This document shows positions 23,495 to 32,243 of a stretch of DNA of 41,119 bases, one piece after another. This DNA is from Flavobacteriales bacterium. GTDB lineage: Bacteria; Bacteroidota; Bacteroidia; JACJYZ01. The notes beneath the pieces were generated by a model that saw only the letters and a program-made list of their open reading frames with translations, was not told the origin of the DNA and did no database searches. Location of the stretch: contig JAGQZQ010000021.1 of assembly GCA_020435415.1 (NCBI GenBank), forward strand, positions 1 to 41,119. Direction: 5' to 3'. Each line of letters starts with the position of its first letter. Positions within the stretch are counted from its first letter, which is position 1. Made by a program: the position numbers and the translations under genes.

Positions 23495-25294
23495 TTATTT
23501 TTCTACGCTTCGCTCTTCTTTCAATTGCTTTTGATACAATTGTTCATAGGCCCCTTTTTGTGCAATTAATTCATCATGGCTTCCCTGTTCTATGATATGG
23601 CCTTGATCCATCACAATGATACGGTCGGCATTTTTTAGAGAGGAGACCCGGTGGCTTATGATCAGAGTGGTTCGTTTCTTGATAACCTCGCGGAGGTTTT
23701 GCAAAATATGTTCCTCTGTTTGAGTATCCACAGCAGATAAGCAATCATCAAAGACCAGGATATTAGGATTTCGAATGATGGCCCTGGCAATCGAAAGCCG
23801 TTGTTTCTGTCCACCCGAAAGGGTGATACCCCGTTCCCCGATGATGGTTTCGAATTTTTTTGGGAACTCCATGATGTTGTCATACACACCGGCTGTACGG
23901 GTGGCTGAAGCTATGGCCTGATCCACATCTCCTTCATATGGTTCATCTAAACCAAACCGGACGTTGTTGGCAATGGTATCTGAAAACAGAAAAACATCCT
24001 GAGGGACCATGCCCATGGATTTGCGTAATGAACCTGTCTCAAGCTCCCGGATAGGAATATCTCCGATTCGTATCTCACCTTCATTGGTGTCATACATTCT
24101 ACAGATCAGTTGGGCAAGGGTGGATTTTCCCGATCCGGTCTTTCCTGTGATAGCCAGTGACCCACCCTCTCTGACTTTGAAGCTCAGGTTGTCTATCGCC
24201 TTGATTCCTGAGTCAGGGTAGGTAAAGCTGACATTTCTGAACTCAATGTCGAATTTTTCAGGAACCAATGTCCCGGTATTTATCACCTGTGGTTCGCTTT
24301 TTAGAAATTCATTGATCCTTTCCTGCGAGGCTGCTGCCCTCTGGATAATTGATGTGACCCAACCAACGGCGGTGAACGGCCATGTGAGCAAATTCACATA
24401 GATTACGAACTCGGCGATATTGCCAAGGGAAATATTTCCTGCGATCGCTTCCCGGCCACCTATATATATGGTAAGTAATGTGCTTATCCCGATCAGTAAT
24501 GTCATGGCAGGTAAAAAAGCCGCATTGATGGTTACCAGCCTCAGGGAGGCATCCATATATCCCTGGGTGTGTGTCCGGAATTTATTTTCCCATGCATCTT
24601 CCCGAACATAGGCTTTAAGCACCCTGATACCGGAGAACGCTTCCTGCACAAATGTGGAGATGCCGGAGAGTTTGCGTTGGACCACTTCGCTGCGTTTATT
24701 GATAAGACTGCTTACCATGTATATGACCACTGAAAGGATGGGGAGGGGAAGCAACACGTAAAACGTGAGCCTTGCATTCACAGACAGCATGGTGCTGACC
24801 ACAAAAACAAATACACAGAGGAGATTAATGGTATACATGATGGCCGGACCAATGTACATGCGCACCCGGGAAACGTCCTCACTGATCCTGTTCATGAGGT
24901 CGCCCGTATTGTTGAGTTTGTAAAAAGCGAGGTCGAGTTTCTGGTAGTGAGCAAAAATCTCATTCTTCAGATCAAACTCAATAAGCCTGGACATAACAAT
25001 GAGCGTTTGTCTCATAAAAAACATAAATAGTCCCTTTGATAAGGCCATGCCTACAATGAGCCCGCCAAACAAAAGAAGGACTGCAGCCAGATGTCCATAA
25101 AGGTCCTGTGCCAGGTCAAAACCGGAAAACAAGCGATAGGTATGGATCGTTTCGGCCACCAGGTCAAATGCATGACGGATGATCTGTGCCGGAAAAATGG
25201 CAAAGGCGTTGGATATGGCAACGAAGAAGGCGCCAAACAGCAAGCGCACTTTGTACTTTACCAGATACTTATTGAGATAGCGTAATGACCGCAT
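23495..25294 (-). CDS. ABC exporter, fused permease and ATPase
   Basis: This 599-aa half-transporter has a six-helix exporter membrane domain (about 18-320) and an ATPase domain (about 345-595) with Walker A GKTGSGKST (384-392), Q-loop PQDVFLF, signature LSGGQ (492-496), Walker B ILVFDDCLSAVD (512-523) and switch histidine in IISHRVSSL. The usual catalytic Glu after Walker B is Asp (D517), as in degenerate halves of heterodimeric exporters such as the YheI/TM287 type, so it may need a partner encoded elsewhere. It could export lipid or a small hydrophobic molecule. It is divergent from nusB. Confidence 0.92.
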   Translation of the reverse strand: MRSLRYLNKYLVKYKVRLLFGAFFVAISNAFAIFPAQIIRHAFDLVAETIHTYRLFSGFDLAQDLYGHLAAVLLLFGGLIVGMALSKGLFMFFMRQTLIVMSRLIEFDLKNEIFAHYQKLDLAFYKLNNTGDLMNRISEDVSRVRMYIGPAIMYTINLLCVFVFVVSTMLSVNARLTFYVLLPLPILSVVIYMVSSLINKRSEVVQRKLSGISTFVQEAFSGIRVLKAYVREDAWENKFRTHTQGYMDASLRLVTINAAFLPAMTLLIGISTLLTIYIGGREAIAGNISLGNIAEFVIYVNLLTWPFTAVGWVTSIIQRAAASQERINEFLKSEPQVINTGTLVPEKFDIEFRNVSFTYPDSGIKAIDNLSFKVREGGSLAITGKTGSGKSTLAQLICRMYDTNEGEIRIGDIPIRELETGSLRKSMGMVPQDVFLFSDTIANNVRFGLDEPYEGDVDQAIASATRTAGVYDNIMEFPKKFETIIGERGITLSGGQKQRLSIARAIIRNPNILVFDDCLSAVDTQTEEHILQNLREVIKKRTTLIISHRVSSLKNADRIIVMDQGHIIEQGSHDELIAQKGAYEQLYQKQLKEERSVEK

Positions 25295-25352
25295 GTTACC
25301 GGATTGCCGAAGCGCCTGTGAAATCTCCCTCCGCTTGTGTTAAAAAATACCT

Positions 25353-25360
25353 TACTTTTG
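25353..25360 (+). promoter_or_regulatory. Candidate -7 box for nusB
   Basis: TACTTTTG is an exact TAnnTTTG, but the nearest upstream TTG is 15 nt away rather than 19-21. It would give a leader of about 80 nt before nusB. Confidence 0.35.
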
Positions 25361-25397
25361 TTGCTTCCTGAGAAGATAAATATCTGATCAGCATTGC

Positions 25398-25405
25398 CAA
25401 AATTA
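25398..25405 (-). promoter_or_regulatory. Candidate -7 box for the ABC exporter
   Basis: The minus strand reads TAATTTTG (25405-25398), an exact TAnnTTTG; the -33 region has TTTTCG rather than TTTG. It lies downstream of the candidate nusB box, so the divergent transcripts would overlap by tens of bases. Confidence 0.35.
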
Positions 25406-25447
25406 GCTATTATCTGAGTATTCGAAAATGATTTGTTCTTTGCAGGT

Positions 25448-26392
25448 ATGTTAAACCGTAGACATCTCAGGGTGAAAGTCATGCAATCCCTGTATGCATT
25501 TTTGCAATCGGACGGCCGGGATTCCCGTGCTGGTGAAAAGGAACTGATGACCAACATAGAGAAGACCTGGGATCTGTATCTGAATCTACTTCGCCTCATG
25601 TTGGATATCGCCGATTATGCTGAAAAGCAACTCACCGATGCCCACCTGAAATACCTGCCTACAGCCGAAGATCTAAATCCCAATTTGCGTTTTGTTCAAA
25701 ACCGTGTGATCAATCAGATCCGCAATGCGAAAGAAGTCACCGAACTTCCGGCAACAAGGCGCATACGATGGAATGCAGATGAAAATGTGGTGAAACGCCT
25801 GTATAGTACCCTCAAGGAAAGTTCCCGATTCAAAGAGTATATGACTGCCAGTGAGGTAACCTATGCCGATGACCAACGCATGGCGGTTTTCTTAATTAAT
25901 GGGGTGATCGCTCCTTCCGAAAGTGTTATGCAGCAGTTTGAGGATGACAGTATTTTCTGGGTGGATGATTTTGATTTTGCCTGTGCTCAGGTGATCAAAG
26001 TAATCCAGGATCTGGAATCGTCGGAAGATAAATTGCCCCACGAAGGATGGTTTGAGCTGGACAAAGAGGAGAAGGAGTTTGTACTGTCCCTTTTCAGGGA
26101 AACGATCGAAGGGAATGCCTATTTCTCAAAACTGATCGGTGATAAAACCAGCAACTGGGATGCAGATCGCATCGCCATGATGGATATGTTGCTGATGAAA
26201 ATGGCCTTATGTGAATTCACTAAGTTTCCTACCATACCCGTCAAGGTATCCCTCAATGAATATATCGACATCTCAAAGTACTACAGTACGCCCAAGAGCA
26301 AGGTCTTTGTCAACGGCGTGCTGGATAAGATCCTCGGGGAGTTACGCATGCAGAAACTGATCGTGAAGACCGGACGTGGATTGGTAGAATAA
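25448..26392 (+). CDS. nusB: Transcription antitermination factor NusB, long form
   Basis: NusB with NusE (S10) recognises boxA in rRNA leaders for antitermination. ATG at 25448 (MLNRRHLRVKVMQSLYAF) is preferred over a TTG at 25433. The protein has about 314 aa, twice the E. coli length (139), as is normal in Bacteroidota: an N-terminal NusB-like helix with the arginine-rich RRHLRVKVMQ, a middle insertion, and a C-terminal NusB core (DRIAMMDMLLMKMALCEFTKFPTIPVKVSLNEYIDISKYYS in outline, then VFVNGVLDKIL). It heads the run nusB, DUF1573, yajC, cdaR, coaE, nnr. Confidence 0.95.
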   Translation: MLNRRHLRVKVMQSLYAFLQSDGRDSRAGEKELMTNIEKTWDLYLNLLRLMLDIADYAEKQLTDAHLKYLPTAEDLNPNLRFVQNRVINQIRNAKEVTELPATRRIRWNADENVVKRLYSTLKESSRFKEYMTASEVTYADDQRMAVFLINGVIAPSESVMQQFEDDSIFWVDDFDFACAQVIKVIQDLESSEDKLPHEGWFELDKEEKEFVLSLFRETIEGNAYFSKLIGDKTSNWDADRIAMMDMLLMKMALCEFTKFPTIPVKVSLNEYIDISKYYSTPKSKVFVNGVLDKILGELRMQKLIVKTGRGLVE

Positions 26393-26399
26393 TGAAATG

Positions 26400-26407
26400 T
26401 ATCTTTG
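26400..26407 (+). promoter_or_regulatory. -7 box TATCTTTG for the DUF1573 gene
   Basis: TATCTTTG is an exact TAnnTTTG, 29 nt before the ATG at 26437 and overlapping the region just after the nusB stop. A TTG lies 16 nt upstream (26381-26383), shorter than the usual spacing. Confidence 0.5.
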
Positions 26408-26436
26408 AAATTAACTAACCCTCATTTACTATTACT

Positions 26437-26901
26437 ATGAAAAGAATCGTTTTGGCATTCCTTGCTATCGGAATGGTTTACGCTTGCAATTCAGGTGAAA
26501 GTGGTGATCAAAGTCAGGACCTGTCTACAGACCTGGTCAATAACCCTCTCTCCGGAGAAGAAAGCGATCCGACCTCTTTGCCAACACTGACCCTGGATGA
26601 ACCGGAATATGATTTCGGAACGATCTCCCAGGGAGAAAAAGTAGAAAAATCATTTACATTCAAAAACACTGGTAAGTCGGACCTTATTATTTCAAATGCA
26701 ACAGGCAGTTGTGGTTGTACGGTTCCCACCTGGCCTTCAGCTCCGATTAAGCCAGGAGAAACCGGTGTAATTGAAGTGGTGTTCAACAGTGAAGGCAAAA
26801 GTGGTCACCAGGAAAAAACCGTGACCGTCATGGCCAATACCCAGCCGAACCGGTCTACTATCAAAATCTATGGCGAGGTGAATGCGCCTGAACAACAGTA
26901 A
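26437..26901 (+). CDS. DUF1573 lipoprotein
   Basis: This 154-aa protein has a lipoprotein signal peptide with lipobox VYAC (Cys17), a linker rich in Ser, Asp and Glu, then a DUF1573 immunoglobulin-like domain (about 45-150): YDFGTISQGEKVEKSFTFKN, TGSCGCTVPTWP with a characteristic Cys-Gly-Cys, and IKPGETGVIEVVFNS. DUF1573 is widespread in Bacteroidota and resembles ASH/MSP-type domains; the function is unknown. It sits between nusB and yajC and probably belongs to the same transcription unit. Confidence 0.93.
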   Translation: MKRIVLAFLAIGMVYACNSGESGDQSQDLSTDLVNNPLSGEESDPTSLPTLTLDEPEYDFGTISQGEKVEKSFTFKNTGKSDLIISNATGSCGCTVPTWPSAPIKPGETGVIEVVFNSEGKSGHQEKTVTVMANTQPNRSTIKIYGEVNAPEQQ

Positions 26902-26955
26902 AAACCTTTTGGGTGATCTAATGAATGGGCACCTTCTTAAATAAGACTTGTTACT

Positions 26956-27294
26956 ATGAATAACTCAATGCTTGTATTTTTTCTCCAGGAAGCTCCTAAG
27001 CCTGAGGGTGGCGGTTCTCAAATGCTTCTGATGTTCGGATTGATCTTTGTCGTATTTTATTTTTTCATGATCCGGCCTCAGATGAAGAAGGCAAAAGAAC
27101 AAAAGAAGTTCCGTGAATCGCTGAAGGTGGGTGACAAGGTGATCACCATCGGAGGTATCCATGGAAAAATCAATGATATCAAAGAAACGGTAGTGGTGAT
27201 TGAGGTTGAAGGCGGTAACAGGCTGAAAATCGAACGTAGCGCCATCTCTGCTGATTTTGCAAAAGACGCGGAACGCATGAAGCAGGGCGGATAA
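26956..27294 (+). CDS. yajC: Preprotein translocase subunit YajC
   Basis: YajC is a small inner-membrane protein that associates with SecDF of the Sec translocon. The 112-aa protein has one transmembrane helix (about 23-38, [15 protein letters not shown]) followed by the family core [31 protein letters not shown] and a basic, charged C-terminus. secDF is not in the window. cdaR/ybbR follows 12 nt downstream. Confidence 0.95.
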   Translation: MNNSMLVFFLQEAPKPEGGGSQMLLMFGLIFVVFYFFMIRPQMKKAKEQKKFRESLKVGDKVITIGGIHGKINDIKETVVVIEVEGGNRLKIERSAISADFAKDAERMKQGG

Positions 27295-27306
27295 GCCCGT
27301 TGTCAG

Positions 27307-28305
27307 ATGAATGCCAGGGATAATAAGGGAAAGTCAAATAAACCACCGGCGAAGAAAGGACGTCTGAACCGGCAGATGTATGTGTTTGTTTCCTGCCTGC
27401 TTTTGTCGGCGCTTTTCTGGCTCCTTATCACACTTTCCAATAATTTCACTACCCGGCTAACGGTGGGTTTGACCTATGAAGGGTTGCCTGAAGACAAGGT
27501 GTTGGTGAACAAACTTCCGGATCGTGCAGAGATGGAGGTATACGGTAATGGTTTTGACCTGCTGGGCATGGTGATGCGCGGTTCCCTGTTGAAGATGAAT
27601 ATTGATCTGGGGAGGATGCGTGCCGGAAGAGATGAGCGTGGCCACATGTACATACTTACAAATGCAAACCTTACATATTTCTCCTATTTGCTGGGAGATC
27701 AGGTAAGGGTCTCAGATGTGAAGCCCGATTCCCTCAGGCTAAGATATGATGTCAGGATTTCAAAAAAAGTTCCGATCCGGTTCAACGGAAACATCCGCTT
27801 TAGAAAGCAGTTTCAATTGAAAGATGAATTGATTATCCAACCGGATAGCATAGTCATTTCAGGACCCAATGTGGTGATTGCAGGTATTACGGAAATGCTC
27901 ACGGAGAAACTGATGCTTGATGACGTCCATGAAACGTATAGCCATGTCCTATCCGTTCACGTGGATAGTGTAAATGGAACATATGAAGTGTCTCAGCGTC
28001 AGGTCAAGGTAGAGATTCCCGTTGAGTCATTCACAGAAGACAGTCGTATGGTGGCTGTGAGGTCGCAGCAAAAAGCGGATTCGGTGAACCTGAGGTTATT
28101 CCCTGATTCAATTAGGGTAACCTACCTTGTAGGACTCAGTCACATGGATGAGATTCGTTCTGAAGATTTTGAGGCGATTGTGGACCTCGGTACACAGGCG
28201 TTGACTGAAAACAAAACCCTGAAAGTAACCCTTGAGAAGAGCCCTGATTTTATCCGATCGGTGCGCATTCAACCGGCAAGGGTTGAATTCCTGATTCGTA
28301 AGTAA
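27307..28305 (+). CDS. YbbR-like domain protein (CdaR type)
   Basis: This 332-aa protein has a basic cytoplasmic N-terminus, one membrane helix (about 25-43, MYVFVSCLLLSALFWLLIT) and an extracytoplasmic part with at least two YbbR-like repeats (PIRFNGNIRFRKQFQLKDEL, IIQPDSIVISGPNVVI). In Firmicutes YbbR/CdaR binds and regulates the diadenylate cyclase CdaA; no cyclase gene lies here, so that role is only possible. It is 12 nt after yajC and overlaps coaE by 1 nt (TAATG), which supports translational coupling. Confidence 0.85.
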   Translation: MNARDNKGKSNKPPAKKGRLNRQMYVFVSCLLLSALFWLLITLSNNFTTRLTVGLTYEGLPEDKVLVNKLPDRAEMEVYGNGFDLLGMVMRGSLLKMNIDLGRMRAGRDERGHMYILTNANLTYFSYLLGDQVRVSDVKPDSLRLRYDVRISKKVPIRFNGNIRFRKQFQLKDELIIQPDSIVISGPNVVIAGITEMLTEKLMLDDVHETYSHVLSVHVDSVNGTYEVSQRQVKVEIPVESFTEDSRMVAVRSQQKADSVNLRLFPDSIRVTYLVGLSHMDEIRSEDFEAIVDLGTQALTENKTLKVTLEKSPDFIRSVRIQPARVEFLIRK

Positions 28306-28907
28306 TGCTGAAAGTAGGTCTTACCGGAGGGATAGGGAGCGGCAAAAGCCTGGTGTCAAAAATATTCCTGACCCTGGGTGTGCCCGTGTATTTTTCTGAT
28401 GATGCCGCCAGAAAATTGACAGATACCGATCCTGATCTGAAGCAATCGATCATAGCCCTTCTGGGTGAACAATCCTATGGTCCCGATGGTTTGATGAACC
28501 GGAAATGGGTGGCTGGGAAAGTGTTCAAAGATCCAGCATTGCTGCAGAAATTAAATATGCTGGTGCACCCTGCTGTCGCCGTTGATTTTAAGCAATGGTT
28601 GGAAGCCCGCCATGATGTATCTTACGTTATACGGGAAGCTGCCATCCATTTTGAAAGCGGTGCGCATAAGGAAATGGATGTGATGATTACCGTTTCTGCA
28701 CCAGAGTCTCTGAGGATTCAGCGCGTGATGAAGCGTGATGGAACAATGGAAAAAGAGGTTCGCTCCCGATTGGCAAATCAGCTGACCGATGAGGAACGGG
28801 AACAACGCAGCCAGTATGTTATTCGTAACAATGATCACCAATTGGTGATCCCGCAGGTATTACAAATTCATGAAAATATTAAGTCCACAGCAGATCAGAG
28901 AGGCTGA
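28305..28907 (+). CDS. coaE: Dephospho-CoA kinase
   Basis: CoaE phosphorylates the 3'-hydroxyl of dephospho-CoA, the last step of coenzyme A synthesis. The 200-aa length is normal. The P-loop is GLTGGIGSGKS (5-15), followed by FSDDAARKL with the catalytic Asp, LVHPAV and EAAIHFESGAHKEMD. The C-terminus (NDHQLVIPQVLQIHE) is followed by a 38-nt overlap with the next gene. The ATG overlaps the ybbR stop by 1 nt. Confidence 0.96.
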   Translation: MLKVGLTGGIGSGKSLVSKIFLTLGVPVYFSDDAARKLTDTDPDLKQSIIALLGEQSYGPDGLMNRKWVAGKVFKDPALLQKLNMLVHPAVAVDFKQWLEARHDVSYVIREAAIHFESGAHKEMDVMITVSAPESLRIQRVMKRDGTMEKEVRSRLANQLTDEEREQRSQYVIRNNDHQLVIPQVLQIHENIKSTADQRG

Positions 28908-30378
28908 CGCCTATACGATCTCACATGAACCCATCGCCTCCATCGACCTGATGGAGCGCGCTGCCAATGTGTGTGCTGAGTGGGTGACAGGTCATTTTCC
29001 TAAAAAAACCAGATTCGCCATCTTTTGCGGTATGGGTAACAACGGTGGCGATGGACTGGCCCTGGGACGTATCCTGGCTGATGAGCATATGGACATCGAC
29101 ATTTTCGTGTTGTGCCATTCTGAAAACGGTTCAGAGGAATTTGTGGTCAACAAAGGCAGGGTGGAGGCGATGAAACAGATAGGCCTGGCAGAGATTCGGA
29201 GTATCGATGATTTTCCTGCACTTGAGCCCGGTACTGTTATTGTTGATGCGTTATTTGGATCCGGCATCAATAGGGATATTTCCGGAGTATCCGGTGAGGT
29301 GATCAATAAAATAAATAGCCTCGATGCGATGGTTATTTCCATTGACCTGCCTTCGGGTTTGTACTGTGATGACAATGACGAACGGAAGGATGCGCATATC
29401 ATCAGGGCAAGTCATACCCTTACTTTTCAACAGCCTAAACTGGCTTTTATGTTTTCATCCAGTGTGCACTTCACAGGTGACTGGCATGTGCTGGACATTG
29501 GCCTGGATCGCACGTTTCTGGCTGATGTGGCTGTGAAGGATCATTTCATTGAAGCAGGAGAAGTGAGGGGCTTTTACAGGCAGAGAGCGCGATTCGGACA
29601 TAAAGGTACCTATGGACATAGCCTTTTACTGGCCGGAAGCTACGGTAAGATCGGGGCGGCCGTCCTTGCATCCAGGGCCGCGTTGAGGAGTGGAACGGGA
29701 TTGCTTACTTCTGCCATTCCCCGGTGTGGATATGATATTTTGCAATCCGTTGTTCCGGAAGCCATGGTAATAACGGATGAAGACGAGCATTTCCTGACCC
29801 AATGTCCGCCACTGGCACACTATCGCGCCATCGCAATGGGACCGGGTATAGGTACGGAAACCCAAACGGCTAATGTGCTGAAAGTACTGATCCAGGAATG
29901 CAAAGTGCCGCTGGTGCTGGATGCGGATGCACTGAATATTCTGGCCGAGCATCCTACCTGGCTGTCGTTCCTGCCGCCGGGTACGATCCTCACGCCCCAT
30001 CCGGGAGAATTTGAGCGATTGGCAGGTGTTTCATCCGGTGACCATGATCGTTATCAACGTCTGAAATCATTTGCCGCCAAATACCAGATTTTCGTCATTC
30101 TCAAAGGAGGTATAACAGCCACTGCTGGTCCGGATGGTCGTTGCTTCTTTAACTCTACAGGTAATCCGGGAATGGCCACCGCGGGCAGCGGTGATGTCCT
30201 GACCGGGGTATTGCTGGGTTTGCTTGCCCAGGGCTATTCTGAATTTGAGGCTTGCCTCCTGGGCGTTTACATACATGGCCTGGCTGGTGACCTGGCTCTG
30301 CAGCGTCAAAGCCAGGAATCACTGTTGTCCGGGGATCTGTGTGACTGGTTTGGACAGGCCTTTCAAACGTTGGCCTGA
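28870..30378 (+). CDS. Bifunctional NAD(P)H-hydrate epimerase / dehydratase
   Basis: This repair enzyme restores NAD(P)H from its hydrated forms. The 502-aa protein joins an N-terminal YjeF_N epimerase domain (about 1-215: SPQQIREADAYTI, CGMGNNGGDG at 53-62, SIDLPSGLY) with a C-terminal ribokinase-like ADP/ATP-dependent dehydratase domain (about 225-500: GHKGTYGHSLLLAGSYGKIGAA, AMGPGIGTE, LDADALNIL, TPHPGEFERL, and AGSGDVLTG near 438-446). The start MKILSPQQIREAD is the usual family N-terminus, so the 38-nt overlap with coaE appears real. It is last in the nusB run and converges on the serine hydrolase gene. Confidence 0.95.
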   Translation: MKILSPQQIREADAYTISHEPIASIDLMERAANVCAEWVTGHFPKKTRFAIFCGMGNNGGDGLALGRILADEHMDIDIFVLCHSENGSEEFVVNKGRVEAMKQIGLAEIRSIDDFPALEPGTVIVDALFGSGINRDISGVSGEVINKINSLDAMVISIDLPSGLYCDDNDERKDAHIIRASHTLTFQQPKLAFMFSSSVHFTGDWHVLDIGLDRTFLADVAVKDHFIEAGEVRGFYRQRARFGHKGTYGHSLLLAGSYGKIGAAVLASRAALRSGTGLLTSAIPRCGYDILQSVVPEAMVITDEDEHFLTQCPPLAHYRAIAMGPGIGTETQTANVLKVLIQECKVPLVLDADALNILAEHPTWLSFLPPGTILTPHPGEFERLAGVSSGDHDRYQRLKSFAAKYQIFVILKGGITATAGPDGRCFFNSTGNPGMATAGSGDVLTGVLLGLLAQGYSEFEACLLGVYIHGLAGDLALQRQSQESLLSGDLCDWFGQAFQTLA

Positions 30379-30402
30379 TTCATATTTTCCCCTTGCAGCA
30401 AT

Positions 30403-31923
30403 CTATTTGGACTTTTCCGCCGGTTTCTTTTTGAACTCAAGTTCTTCAAACCAGAAGTCGTTGTTGGGAACGAATATCTTCATTTCTTCAACCAGCCCAT
30501 CGGCATTCAGGATGAAGGTTACCGTACCTTCGGGTAAATAGGGGAAGTCAGCAAAATACACATTGAAAGTGTCGTAGTGTTTGTGGGTAAGCGGTGCATG
30601 GAAGGCCGGTGTTGGTTCCATTTGAAGGTGTAATTTCCCGTCCTTTAACGTAACGGTGGCGTCACCGTAAAGGTCGCCTGTGTATGTACCGGTATATGCC
30701 TGCAAGGGAAGACTGTGTAGCGTTTCGATGGGCTCGGCTTCTTCCTGGTCAGCCAGTCTTTCCTCGTATTCCTTCTTACGCTCCAGGGCTTTTGCATTCC
30801 AGTCGGTTTGCTCGCCGCCCAGATAGCTATCAAGAATTTTGTAGATGATGGGTTGGAGTGCTCCTTCCATGGCATTGGTAAGGATCACAAAACCAAGATT
30901 TTTTTCCGGTACCATGACCACTTGTGAGAGCATGCCGATGTATCCTCCGCCATGGTTTACCACCTTGGCGCCTTTGTAGTCGAATGTGAACCAACCCAGG
31001 GCAGCAGCGCGGAAATGAATGCTGGGATACATCGCCTTGCTTCGTCCTGAAACAGGCAAAGCATTATGTGCTTCCCACATGGTTTGCTGCGTTTCTTCGC
31101 TGAAAAACTTATGGTCGTTAAGGGTGCCGTGGTTCAGTTGCATTTTCAGCCAGGATGAAAGATCATTGACGCTGGCGATGATCCCTCCCGCAGGTCCCAT
31201 ATTGTCCCAGTTCTCCCATGCAATGGGTTTTTGTACGCCTTTCTCGTTTACATGCGGGGCAGCTACATCTTTCCTGTCTTTCAGGTCATTGGTGGACATG
31301 ACGCTCTCGTTCATGTTCAGCGGCCCGAAGAAATTTTCTCTGACATAGGCTTCCCAGCTTTTACCGGTAACCGCTTCGATCACTTCTCCGGCGGTGATGA
31401 ACATAATGTTGGAGTAGCCATAACCGGCACGGAAATCATAGGTGGGTTTCAGGTACCTGGCGCGTTGTACGATCTCTTTTCTGGAATAGGTGGTTGAGTT
31501 CCAGAGCAAGTCTCCGGAAAATGTTCTGAAGCCTACCCTGTGACAGAGCAGGTCACGTATGGTGATGTGTGCTGTGATCCAGGGATCGTGTAATTTGAAC
31601 CAGGGCAGGTGGTCTGTTACTTTATCGTCCCATTTTAGTTTGCCTTCATCAACAAGTTTCGCGATACAAGCAGATGTGAATGCCTTGGAATTCGAAGCAA
31701 TGGCATATAAGGTATGCTCGTCTGCCGGTTCGGGTTTGCCTGCTTCTCTTACGCCATATCCTTTGGCGAGCACCACTTTACCATCTTTGACGATGGCCAC
31801 GGAAAGTCCCGGGACGTTCCAGTCCTTGCGGACCTGTTCGATATATTTATCAAGGGCTTTGAGGTCCTGACCGTGTAAAATTGTGGATAATGTCAGGCAA
31901 AGGAGAAGCAGAATCTTTTTCAT
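30403..31923 (-). CDS. Exported serine beta-lactamase-like hydrolase with C-terminal DUF3471
   Basis: This 506-aa protein belongs to the class C beta-lactamase / penicillin-binding-like serine hydrolases. ATG at 31923 (MKKILLLLCLTLSTILHGQ) starts a clear signal peptide; the longer frame to 31953 would bury it. The catalytic SxxK is S77-x-x-K80 in ASNSKAFTSA, the YxN motif is in GYGYSNIMF, and the third motif is HGGGYIGM in place of KTG, as in many esterases and peptidases of this family. A C-terminal extension of about 100 residues (LPLQAYTGTYTGDLYGDATV) fits DUF3471. It is probably a periplasmic peptidase or esterase; antibiotic hydrolysis should not be assumed. Confidence 0.9.
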   Translation of the reverse strand: MKKILLLLCLTLSTILHGQDLKALDKYIEQVRKDWNVPGLSVAIVKDGKVVLAKGYGVREAGKPEPADEHTLYAIASNSKAFTSACIAKLVDEGKLKWDDKVTDHLPWFKLHDPWITAHITIRDLLCHRVGFRTFSGDLLWNSTTYSRKEIVQRARYLKPTYDFRAGYGYSNIMFITAGEVIEAVTGKSWEAYVRENFFGPLNMNESVMSTNDLKDRKDVAAPHVNEKGVQKPIAWENWDNMGPAGGIIASVNDLSSWLKMQLNHGTLNDHKFFSEETQQTMWEAHNALPVSGRSKAMYPSIHFRAAALGWFTFDYKGAKVVNHGGGYIGMLSQVVMVPEKNLGFVILTNAMEGALQPIIYKILDSYLGGEQTDWNAKALERKKEYEERLADQEEAEPIETLHSLPLQAYTGTYTGDLYGDATVTLKDGKLHLQMEPTPAFHAPLTHKHYDTFNVYFADFPYLPEGTVTFILNADGLVEEMKIFVPNNDFWFEELEFKKKPAEKSK

Positions 31924-31942
31924 GGGACGAATGGTTTGCGGG

Positions 31943-31950
31943 CAAATATA
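31943..31950 (-). promoter_or_regulatory. -7 box TATATTTG for the serine hydrolase gene
   Basis: The minus strand reads TATATTTG (31950-31943), an exact TAnnTTTG, 19 nt upstream of the ATG at 31923. The nearest TTG upstream is 25 nt away, longer than the usual spacer. Confidence 0.45.
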
Positions 31951-31991
31951 CATATCCTGGCAGGATGCCTGCTTTCAATTATCGGACATGT

Positions 31992-32243
31992 TTAGTTTTT
32001 GATCTTTGACATCAGCTCATTGAAAGATGCTTCTGAAACCTCCAGGCAATTGTGGTGGGTATTATGAATCAGGTCTTGTATCAAAACCCTGTCCGGGTAG
32101 GTCCTTGCAGTAAAGGTGGATAGGGTATGCTTGTCTCCCGTAATGGTGATCTCATCAAACTGTGTTTCCGACCTGATCCGGAACCAATGTTTGTGATTGG
32201 AATAACATCTGTACACCGGAAAGATGGTGAGGGGGTCAGTCAT
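31992..32243 (-). CDS. Small unknown protein, 83 aa
   Basis: I do not recognise this family. The frame is open from 32378, but the upper part overlaps the DinB gene; ATG at 32243 overlaps the DinB stop by 8 nt and gives an 83-aa protein (MTDPLTIFPVYRCYSN to the C-terminal SFNELMSKIKN). It is soluble and mixed alpha/beta, with several histidines (NTHHNCLE). The overlap suggests translation coupled to the DinB gene, so this would be the third gene after the OstA-like and DinB genes. Confidence 0.6.
   Translation of the reverse strand: MTDPLTIFPVYRCYSNHKHWFRIRSETQFDEITITGDKHTLSTFTARTYPDRVLIQDLIHNTHHNCLEVSEASFNELMSKIKN

Noticed and set aside
27958-27963. CACGTG core considered as parS
   Set aside because: The flanks do not match the TGTTTCACGTGAAACA pattern on either side and it lies inside the ybbR-like gene.
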